This document shows, piece by piece, positions 57,418 to 64,000 of a stretch of 64,000 nt of DNA. A program made the position numbers and the translations under genes. The DNA comes from Gammaproteobacteria bacterium (GTDB taxonomy: Bacteria; Pseudomonadota; Gammaproteobacteria; Pseudomonadales; Azotimanducaceae), in contig VXYV01000106.1 in NCBI GenBank assembly GCA_009845835.1, positions 1-64,000 of the forward strand, read 5' to 3'. Within the stretch, counting starts at the first letter, position 1, and the number at the start of each line of letters is the position of its first letter. Below the pieces are notes generated by a model, which was given only the letters and a program-made list of their open reading frames with translations, was not told the DNA's origin and ran no database searches.

Positions 57418-58092
57418 ATGAGATTAAAGAGTGACAGTCAGTCGCTTGCGATTTTGGGCGGTACAGGATCGGTTGGATATGGGCTAGCTTTACGTTGGGC
57501 TCGAGCCGGTTATAAAATTTATATTGGGTCGCGACAAGAACAAAAAGCGGTTGAAGCTGTGGAAAAGCTTAAACAACAATATCCTGAAGCCAATGTTCGC
57601 GCATACACCAATGTTTCGGCGGCTCAATTAGCAGAGTTAGTTGTGCTCACAGTACCATCAGCACACCAAATTTCTACACTCGAAACGGTAAAAAACTATT
57701 TGTCAGGCAAAATCTTAGTGGATGTTACTGTTCCCTTGGTACCGCCCAAGGTAGGGACTGTTCAACTTCCCGAACAGGGAAGTGCAGGACAAAGAGCACA
57801 AGAATTTTTAGGTGAGTCCGTTATGGTCGTATCGGCATTTCAAAATATATCTGCATCCCTACTCGTTTCGGATGAAACAATTGAGTGTGACGTGCTTGTT
57901 GCCGGCAATAAACGCAAAGCTCGGGAACAAGTTATTGAACTAGCCGAAGCTGCCGGACTTCGCGGATGGCACGCTGGTCCGATTGCTAATGCCGCAGCAG
58001 CAGAAGCCCTTACTAGTGTTCTCATCCAAATCAATCGACTCCATCCGATCACACATTCAGGAATTAGAGTATTCGGGCAAGCCAAGCATTGA
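57418..58092 (+). CDS. npdG: NADPH-dependent F420 reductase (F420:NADP oxidoreductase)
   Basis: A 224-residue enzyme of the F420-dependent NADP reductase (Fno/NpdG) family, which exchanges hydride between NADPH and F420. The N-terminal Rossmann motif is LAILGGTGSVGYGLALRWA with the NADP-type YIGSRQEQKA; further blocks VDVTVPLVPPKVG and VSAFQNISASLL are typical. The ATG at 57418 (MRLKSDS) is used; an upstream TTG at 57358 would add 20 residues. It starts the F420 operon, 6 bp before cofE, and gives the cell a way to load or unload the cofactor. Confidence 0.85.
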   Translation: MRLKSDSQSLAILGGTGSVGYGLALRWARAGYKIYIGSRQEQKAVEAVEKLKQQYPEANVRAYTNVSAAQLAELVVLTVPSAHQISTLETVKNYLSGKILVDVTVPLVPPKVGTVQLPEQGSAGQRAQEFLGESVMVVSAFQNISASLLVSDETIECDVLVAGNKRKAREQVIELAEAAGLRGWHAGPIANAAAAEALTSVLIQINRLHPITHSGIRVFGQAKH

Positions 58093-58098
58093 GGCACT

Positions 58099-58860
58099 GT
58101 GGGAATCACGATCCAACAGTTTGAGGGTCTTCCACTCATTGAACCCAACGACGATCTCGCACAAATCCTTATCGATCTGTTGCCCCAGCAGCAGTTTCAA
58201 CTCAAAGAACACGACATCCTCGTTGTTGCACAAAAAATAGTCTCAAAAGCAGAGGGGCGACAAGTATTGCTGTCCGAGGTATCGCCTTCGTTCAAGGCGA
58301 TAAAACTGGCGCAAGAGGTTGAAAAAGATGCTCGATTAGTAGAGGTCATTCTGCAAGAATCAACGGAAATTGTTCGCAAAAAGAAAGGCGTATTAATCAC
58401 GCGCCACCGCCTAGGGCACGTGTCCGCGAATGCTGGTGTAGATCAATCAAATATATCTCACGAAGCCGGCCCAAGCGCGTTGTTGTTACCACTAGATCCT
58501 GACGAATCGGCTCGGAAAATACAACATCAAATCGCGCAACAAACCGGTGTGGATGTCGGCGTCGTTATTAGTGACTCGGCAAATCGTCCATGGCGACTGG
58601 GAAGCACTAGCATAACAATCGGTGTTGCTAACTGTACTGTTTTAGAGGATTGGCGCAGTGAGCAGGATATTTTTGGTCGAACGCTCAAAATAACAATGGT
58701 AAACCGCGCAGACAGTATCGCAACAGCGGCTAATCTAGTTATGGGAGAAACAACGGAACAGATACCTGTAGCTGTTGTTCGCGGGATACCAAATACGTTC
58801 CCAAATGATCAATCGGTCAAAGTCTGTCATCGACCGTTAAGTGAGGATTTATTCCGTTGA
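58099..58860 (+). CDS. cofE: F420-0:gamma-glutamyl ligase CofE
   Basis: CofE adds glutamates to F420-0 using GTP. The 253-residue protein has the family blocks HDILVVAQKIVSKAEGR, SANAGVDQSN and VISDSANRPWRLGS near the metal/GTP site. Unlike actinobacterial FbiB there is no C-terminal nitroreductase-type domain. The GTG start is 6 bp after npdG; the stop overlaps the cofD start (TTGA). Confidence 0.88.
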   Translation: MGITIQQFEGLPLIEPNDDLAQILIDLLPQQQFQLKEHDILVVAQKIVSKAEGRQVLLSEVSPSFKAIKLAQEVEKDARLVEVILQESTEIVRKKKGVLITRHRLGHVSANAGVDQSNISHEAGPSALLLPLDPDESARKIQHQIAQQTGVDVGVVISDSANRPWRLGSTSITIGVANCTVLEDWRSEQDIFGRTLKITMVNRADSIATAANLVMGETTEQIPVAVVRGIPNTFPNDQSVKVCHRPLSEDLFR

Positions 58861-59789
58861 CGATTCTCGCAATTACCGGAGGTATAGGTGGAGCAAAACT
58901 CGCTTTAGGTTTGACCCATTTTTTGACACCAAACGAACTTATCTTTCTAGCCAATACAGGCGATGATTTCGAGCATTTAGGACTATATATTTCACCTGAT
59001 ATTGATACTTTGATCTACACTTTGGCAGGAGTAGTCGATCCTGATCGTGGTTGGGGAAGAAGTGAAGAAACTTGGCATTGTCTCGATACTCTAGCTTACC
59101 TAGGGGAGCCGTCGTGGTTCCAATTAGGTGACCAAGATCTTGCGGTTCATATAGCACGTACACATGCTCTCAAACGGGGTAAAAACCTATCGGAGATTAC
59201 TGACAGAATCAGAATAGCTCTTGGAGTTAAATACAGAATTCTCCCTGTTAGCGATGATCCCATCAGAACTTTTTTACACACCTCGATCGGAAGGTTATCT
59301 TTTCAAGAATATTTCGTGAAAAAAAGATGTGAACCAACTGTAAACCAAATCGAGTATGAGCATTCAAATGCTTGTTTAAACCCACGGTTAGATTTGTCGG
59401 AGCTCGAAGGTGTGATCATCTGTCCCTCAAATCCATACCTCTCGATAGGACCCATGCTAGCCATCGATTCATTGTTTGAGTTTCTACAATCTACAAGAAT
59501 ACCCGTCGTCGCAGTATCGCCTGTAGTAGCAGGCAAGGCTATTAAAGGACCAACAGCCAAGATCATGCAAGAATTAGGAGTTGCCGTTTCGGCTATCGCT
59601 GTTGCAAGACACTACAAGGAGTTGATCAATGGATTTATCGTTGATGAATCTGACATCGATTCAGTACCGGAAATTGAATCAATGGACATAAGTGTCTCTG
59701 CATACCCCTCCGTCATGACTACACTCCAAGATCGAATCAAATTGGCGCGCCATTCGGTTAATTTTGTCCGCTCTCTTTCGCAACAATGA
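58857..59789 (+). CDS. cofD: 2-phospho-L-lactate transferase-family protein CofD
   Basis: CofD joins the nucleotide-activated side chain (lactyl-2-diphospho-5'-guanosine or an analogue) to Fo to make F420-0. The 310-residue protein starts with the typical LAITGGIGGAKLALGL and has NTGDDFEHLGLYISPDIDTL and GVIICPSNPYLSIGPML. The start is TTG overlapping cofE. Which three-carbon acid is used cannot be decided from the sequence by eye. Confidence 0.9.
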   Translation: MTILAITGGIGGAKLALGLTHFLTPNELIFLANTGDDFEHLGLYISPDIDTLIYTLAGVVDPDRGWGRSEETWHCLDTLAYLGEPSWFQLGDQDLAVHIARTHALKRGKNLSEITDRIRIALGVKYRILPVSDDPIRTFLHTSIGRLSFQEYFVKKRCEPTVNQIEYEHSNACLNPRLDLSELEGVIICPSNPYLSIGPMLAIDSLFEFLQSTRIPVVAVSPVVAGKAIKGPTAKIMQELGVAVSAIAVARHYKELINGFIVDESDIDSVPEIESMDISVSAYPSVMTTLQDRIKLARHSVNFVRSLSQQ

Positions 59790-60439
59790 CCGAGTCGATT
59801 TGGGCATTAGTCCCATTTAAAGACGCACCGTTCGCAAAAAGTCGGTTTCACGAACATCTTGAAGTGACACAACGAGGGTTACTTGCTCAAGCAATGCTGC
59901 GAGATATTTTGAGTGCATTGAATTATTCCTCACGAATCGCTGGGACCGTGGTATGTTCAAGTTCAGCTTATGTGAAAGAACTGAACTATGAAAATACAGT
60001 ATTGTTTGAAGATCATTCTTCGAATTTGCAAACTGCTCTCACGCAGGCGTGCGAGTTTACTAAGAAGCAATTCAATAACCCTACTATTTGTATCGTTCCT
60101 GCTGACATTCCGTTAGTGCAGAGTCACGATATCGATGAGTTGTTGGAACAACATCATGAGGTCACAGTTGTGCCAGATGCACAGCAACTCGGTACCAATG
60201 CTTTGGTAATTTCACCACCCATCGTTTTTGAACTGGTATTCGATGGTCAAAGTTTTGTCCCACACCTCGAGAATATCCGAGCAGCAGGTATTGAACCAAA
60301 AATAGTGCAAATGTCCTCCTTTGCTATTGACATAGATCACTTTGAAGATCTGTTTGATGTAATAGAAAAAGCTCCCTGTTCGCAAACAGCGTCGGTGATT
60401 TTCAATGAAAGATTACTAGAAACTGCCACCGCCCAATAA
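59786..60439 (+). CDS. cofC: side-chain guanylyltransferase CofC
   Basis: Nucleotidyltransferase that activates the three-carbon acid with GTP (2-phospholactate, phosphoenolpyruvate or 3-phosphoglycerate in different lineages). Recognised by WALVPFKDAPFAKSRF at the start, CIVPADIPLVQ with the metal-binding Asp, and GTNALVISPP. At 217 residues it is normal. It overlaps cofD by 4 bp (ATGA). Confidence 0.88.
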   Translation: MTESIWALVPFKDAPFAKSRFHEHLEVTQRGLLAQAMLRDILSALNYSSRIAGTVVCSSSAYVKELNYENTVLFEDHSSNLQTALTQACEFTKKQFNNPTICIVPADIPLVQSHDIDELLEQHHEVTVVPDAQQLGTNALVISPPIVFELVFDGQSFVPHLENIRAAGIEPKIVQMSSFAIDIDHFEDLFDVIEKAPCSQTASVIFNERLLETATAQ

Positions 60440-60451
60440 ACTGATTTCGCC

Positions 60452-62860
60452 ATGTTGCCAACATTAAGTAACGACACACTGAACCAACTTTGGACACAAA
60501 GGTCACTTAGGTCTTTGATGGCAGAAGCAGCCGAAATTCGAGATCTACATTACTGCAACGTCATCACCTATTCAAAAAAGGTTTTTATACCGCTCACACA
60601 ACTTTGTCGTGACGTTTGTCATTACTGCACCTTCGCTAAGGTGCCGAGCAAGCTTAAGTCGCCGTACCTAACTGTAGATGAAGTTTTAAAGATTGCGCGA
60701 CAGGGACAGAACTTAGGATGTAAAGAAGCACTCTTTACGTTAGGAGAAAAACCTGAACTACGCTACAAAGTCGCGAAAGAGTGGCTAAACACGCATGGGT
60801 ATGAATCGACAATCGATTACCTCAAAGATGTCGCTGCTCGAGTCCTTGAAGAAACAAGTTTGTTACCCCATTTCAATCCCGGTACCTTGTCCGTGGATGA
60901 AATCAGAACATTACGGTCCAAAGCTCCTTCAATGGGATTAATGTTAGAGTCTTCGGCCACGCGATTGACTAAGAAAGGTATGCCGCACTATGGTTCACCC
61001 GACAAGGACCCAAAAATTCGTCTGCAAACGTTGAATTGGCTTGGACAGAGCCGAGTTCCCACCACGACTGGTATATTGATGGGTATTGGTGAAACCCCCG
61101 AGGAACGATTGCAGTCATTATGGGACACACACGAGGTTCACCAACAATACCACAACGTACAAGAAGTTATTGTGCAACCATTTAGAGCAAAGTCTGATAC
61201 GCAAATGGCGAATTTTTCAGAACCTAGTCTAGAGGAGATATTACGAACGATTGCTATCGCGCGTTTGATTTTTGAACCAGAGGTGGCAATCCAAGCCCCA
61301 CCCAATTTGAGTCCAGGGGTATTACCGCACCTCATTGACGCAGGAATTAATGACTGGGGTGGTGTTTCACCACTCACACCTGACTTTGTAAATCCAGAAG
61401 CACCCTGGCCTCATTTGAAAAAACTTAAATACGAGACTGCTTCACGCGGAAAACTATTACATGAACGATTAACGGTATACCCGAAATACATCCAGGATCC
61501 AGAAATCTGGATCGACCCAGCTATTCGTCCGCGAGTGTTACGGGCGGTGGATGCTGACGGTTTACCACGTGCGGATGATTGGTGTCCCGGTGACTTGACC
61601 GAACCTCCCTATAACGGTCGGTTAAATGTCGAACGACCACCGTCGACTCGATCAAACCAAGTCAGTGCCACACTTGATCACGTTTCAAACGGCAAAGAAC
61701 TTGATCTGGATCAGATTGTGCAGTTGTTTTCTGCCCGTGGTGGTGACTTCGTCCAGATCGTGCAATTTGCTAATGAACTCCGAAAAACCACTGTCGGCGA
61801 TACAGTAACCTATGTCGTTAACAGGAATATCAACTATACCAATATTTGTTACTTCAAATGTCGCTTCTGCGCATTTTCGAAAGGTAAACTGTCGGAAGAC
61901 CTCCGCGGTCGTCCGTACGATCTTGACAAAACAGAAATTCAACGCCGCGTGGTAGAAGCTTGGGACCGCGGTGCGACTGAAGTTTGTATGCAAGGTGGCA
62001 TTCATCCTGACTACACCGGAGATAAATATATCGAACTTGTTCGGTTGGTGAAAGAGGTTACACCAGAGATGCATGTCCATGCCTTTTCTCCCTTGGAAAT
62101 CTGGCAGGGAGCACTGAGTTCTAAACGTTCTCTCGAGGACTTCCTAAAAGAATTGAAAACGGTTGGCTTAAACACGTTACCTGGAACCGCAGCCGAGATT
62201 CTCGATGATTCTGTGCGTAAGAAAATCTGCCCGGACAAGATAAATTCCAAACAATGGCTAGAAGTTGTGAGTACGGCTCACAAAGTGGGTATACCCACTA
62301 CGGCGACCATCATGTTTGGACACGTAGAACGTTCAGTACATTGGGCGCGACATCTGTTGGCCATTCTTGAAGTTCAAAAGAATACGGGTGGTTTCACCGA
62401 ATTCGTTCCACTTCCATTTATTCACCGGGAAGCCCCAATGTATCGAAAGGGATCAGCCAGAAAAGGCCCGACTTTTCGTGAGTGCTTACTAATGTATGCA
62501 GTGGCCAGGATCGTGTTCCATCCCTATATCAAAAACATTCAAGCTAGCTGGGTGAAATTGGGGCGACAAGGTGCTATTTCAGCTTTAAATTCAGGCTGTA
62601 ACGATCTTGGGGGAACTTTGATGAACGAAAGTATTTCTCGAGCAGCTGGAACGTTACACGGACAGGAAACTAGCACCTTAGAATTTCAAAAATTAATACG
62701 TTCCATAGATCGGGTTCCGTTGCAAAGGTCTACTGTGTATGCTGAAGTCTCTCCGGAAATTCGACGCAAAAGCGATAATCCTCACCCTCTTAAAACAGTA
62801 AGTTATTCTCCGCCGTCTGGAGGTGTTGGGATGAGATGTAGGGATCTAGTTCGTAACTAA
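60452..62860 (+). CDS. fbiC: FO synthase, CofG-CofH fusion (FbiC)
   Basis: Bifunctional radical-SAM enzyme making the deazaflavin FO from a pyrimidine (5-amino-6-ribitylaminouracil) and tyrosine. The N-terminal half (CofG) has its cluster motif CRDVCHYC at Cys52, Cys56 and Cys59; the C-terminal half (CofH) has CYFKCRFC at Cys466, Cys470 and Cys473. Both triads (CX3CX2C) are intact. The 802-residue fusion is the actinobacterial FbiC arrangement, while archaea and most others keep two genes. It ends the operon, 12 bp after cofC. Confidence 0.93.
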   Translation: MLPTLSNDTLNQLWTQRSLRSLMAEAAEIRDLHYCNVITYSKKVFIPLTQLCRDVCHYCTFAKVPSKLKSPYLTVDEVLKIARQGQNLGCKEALFTLGEKPELRYKVAKEWLNTHGYESTIDYLKDVAARVLEETSLLPHFNPGTLSVDEIRTLRSKAPSMGLMLESSATRLTKKGMPHYGSPDKDPKIRLQTLNWLGQSRVPTTTGILMGIGETPEERLQSLWDTHEVHQQYHNVQEVIVQPFRAKSDTQMANFSEPSLEEILRTIAIARLIFEPEVAIQAPPNLSPGVLPHLIDAGINDWGGVSPLTPDFVNPEAPWPHLKKLKYETASRGKLLHERLTVYPKYIQDPEIWIDPAIRPRVLRAVDADGLPRADDWCPGDLTEPPYNGRLNVERPPSTRSNQVSATLDHVSNGKELDLDQIVQLFSARGGDFVQIVQFANELRKTTVGDTVTYVVNRNINYTNICYFKCRFCAFSKGKLSEDLRGRPYDLDKTEIQRRVVEAWDRGATEVCMQGGIHPDYTGDKYIELVRLVKEVTPEMHVHAFSPLEIWQGALSSKRSLEDFLKELKTVGLNTLPGTAAEILDDSVRKKICPDKINSKQWLEVVSTAHKVGIPTTATIMFGHVERSVHWARHLLAILEVQKNTGGFTEFVPLPFIHREAPMYRKGSARKGPTFRECLLMYAVARIVFHPYIKNIQASWVKLGRQGAISALNSGCNDLGGTLMNESISRAAGTLHGQETSTLEFQKLIRSIDRVPLQRSTVYAEVSPEIRRKSDNPHPLKTVSYSPPSGGVGMRCRDLVRN

Positions 62861-62947
62861 CTTTGTTTTGTGATTCGAGTATAAGTTGTTTGTTCGATCC
62901 AAGAATTTACTTCAGTTCTGTAATTCAGTCGGCGTTAAAAATTTTGT

Positions 62948-63106
62948 TCAAGAATCTTCTACTGGTTGTTCTGAACCGGGATTAGAGTTCTCTTCTAGTA
63001 TATTTTCGCTGTTGATGTACGGTACGTGGTGGGTACCAAAACGCATCCAAGCATCCCATATCGGGCGAACAACGTGCTGAATTTTGCTTTGTTCATGTGT
63101 TGTCAT
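62948..63106 (-). CDS. small ORF downstream of heme O synthase
   Basis: A 52-residue frame MTTHEQSKIQHVVRPIWDAW continuing to an acidic end, with AAGGAGATCC upstream of the ATG, a strong Shine-Dalgarno sequence. Charged and hydrophilic with no membrane segment. It lies 130 bp after ctaB on the same strand. It is not known to me; the strong ribosome-binding site argues for a real small protein. The rest of 62861-63235 holds nothing clear. Confidence 0.5.
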   Translation of the reverse strand: MTTHEQSKIQHVVRPIWDAWMRFGTHHVPYINSENILEENSNPGSEQPVEDS

Positions 63107-63235
63107 AATTTTGGATCTCCTTGTTCTCGTTGTTTGTTCCTCGAATTGAATTTCATTGTTTACATGTGGTAAATAAGGTTAGTTTTTCTGATTTCAAGCC
63201 CGTATCAATAAATTTTTGTCAATTCGCGAAAAATG

Positions 63236-63997
63236 TCAGGCAAAACTTAGAGATACGTAATGGTCCAGCAGTAAACCAACGAACAGACACCCCAAGTAAA
63301 CAGTGGAAAATCGAAATGACTTGACAGGGAGTTTGGAATCTCGAAACACCAGCATTCCGACGGCAAAACCCATGTAAAGGATCCCCAATACAAGCGCTAC
63401 CACGAGATATAACAATCCGCTCATTCCAATCACAAAAGGCACCAGCGTCGTAATAAAGAGAAAAATGGTGTAGACAAGAATCGCCCATCGAGTATATCGA
63501 TCGCCATGAGTGAGTGGTAGCATTGGCACACCTGCAGTCTCATAATCTTCCGCTCGATCAATCGCCAAAGCCCAAAAATGAGGTGGTGTCCACATGAAAA
63601 TGATCGCAACTAATAACACAGCTTCAATATCGATGGAATTGGTAATCGCAACCCAACCTAATAAAGGCGGTGCTGCACCAAAGAGTCCCCCGATCACAAT
63701 GTTTTGAGAGGTCTTGTGTTTCAAGAATATCGTGTAAATCAAACCGTACCCAATCCACGAAGCAATGTTCAACCACGCAGTTAACGGGTTAACGTACAGG
63801 AACAAAATCACGACACCCGTGCTTCCTAAAATAGCAGCAAATACTATTCCTTCGATTGGTTTGACACGGCCAGTCGCAATCGGTCGTTGATGTGTTCGCT
63901 TCATCTGGGTATCGATGTGTGCATCGACGACATGATTGACTACTGCAGCACTACCAGCAACCAAAGCGATCCCAACCAAACCGTTCAACATCAACAT
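63236..63997 (-). CDS. ctaB: protoheme IX farnesyltransferase (heme O synthase), partial
   Basis: Membrane prenyltransferase of the UbiA family that makes heme O for cytochrome oxidase. The substrate motifs NHVVDAHIDTQMKRTHQRP and the second, IDRAEDYETAGVPML, are both visible, with about eight membrane helices. The 5' end is cut by the window edge, so about 40 N-terminal residues are missing. A cytochrome oxidase operon presumably lies to the right. Confidence 0.9.
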   Translation of the reverse strand: MLMLNGLVGIALVAGSAAVVNHVVDAHIDTQMKRTHQRPIATGRVKPIEGIVFAAILGSTGVVILFLYVNPLTAWLNIASWIGYGLIYTIFLKHKTSQNIVIGGLFGAAPPLLGWVAITNSIDIEAVLLVAIIFMWTPPHFWALAIDRAEDYETAGVPMLPLTHGDRYTRWAILVYTIFLFITTLVPFVIGMSGLLYLVVALVLGILYMGFAVGMLVFRDSKLPVKSFRFSTVYLGCLFVGLLLDHYVSLSFA

Positions 63998-64000
63998 AAC

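Noticed and set aside
62886..63324. Plus-strand ORFs of 64 and 67 codons between fbiC and ctaB
   Set aside because: No ribosome-binding sites and poor protein character; the minus-strand 52-codon ORF with AAGGAG is better supported.

Overview
The window looks like chromosome of an AT-leaning, Gram-negative gammaproteobacterium, probably marine or host-associated. The signs are lpxA and LolA/LolCDE-type envelope genes, a complete cytochrome c maturation (ccm) system, the gammaproteobacterial housekeeping set DUF1244, BolA, TrhO, TtcA and YheU, and a TRAP transporter with a TAtT lipoprotein. Genes are densely packed in operons with ATGA/TGATG-type overlaps and many GTG or TTG starts. Several genes are decaying: an integrase fragment, terC, two redoxin copies and an ORF with an early stop. 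No rRNA, tRNA or CRISPR array was recognised.

Layout. 1-0.6 kb: integrase remnant and a doubtful ORF. 0.65-8.6 kb: lpxA (minus), then a five-gene envelope cassette (LolA-like protein, two FtsX-type permeases, ATPase, outer-membrane beta protein) and gamma-glutamyltransferase. 8.7-13.6 kb: aconitase, a threonyl-tRNA synthetase without TGS domain, and a small membrane protein. 13.7-19.2 kb: nitroreductase, tail-specific protease, signal peptidase I, DUF1244, terC pseudogene, yaaA. 19.4-29.5 kb: a plus-strand run of PP2C phosphatase, BolA, trhO, ttcA, yheU and ccmABCDEFGHI, including a 44-codon ccmD. 29.7-35 kb: class III aminotransferase, a dUTPase/NUDIX pair, and lon with a good sigma70-like promoter. 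35.5-43.7 kb: an accessory stretch with a large N6-adenine methyltransferase that may carry a nuclease domain, two unknown exported proteins of unusual composition, and an FG-GAP lipoprotein. 43.7-53.8 kb: PLP enzyme, glnS, exonuclease-BRCT fusion, OsmC, transglutaminase-like lipoprotein, TRAP operon and a membrane protein. 53.8-56.4 kb: an array of four related exported redoxin-like genes. 56.4-62.9 kb: alpha/beta hydrolase and the coenzyme F420 cluster npdG-cofE-cofD-cofC-fbiC. 62.9-64 kb: a small ORF and heme O synthase, which runs off the right edge.

Two systems stand out. The first redoxin gene (53792-54418) is interrupted by one in-frame TGA exactly at the first redox residue of a UxxC motif. 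A 6-bp stem with a 5-nt loop starts 20 nt downstream, so it is probably a selenoprotein; its three neighbours have lost the motif and two are pseudogenes. The second is a compact, apparently complete F420 biosynthesis operon, unusual in a gammaproteobacterium. It has an FbiC-type CofG-CofH fusion but no FbiB-type reductase domain on CofE, which leaves the side-chain chemistry of this F420 open.
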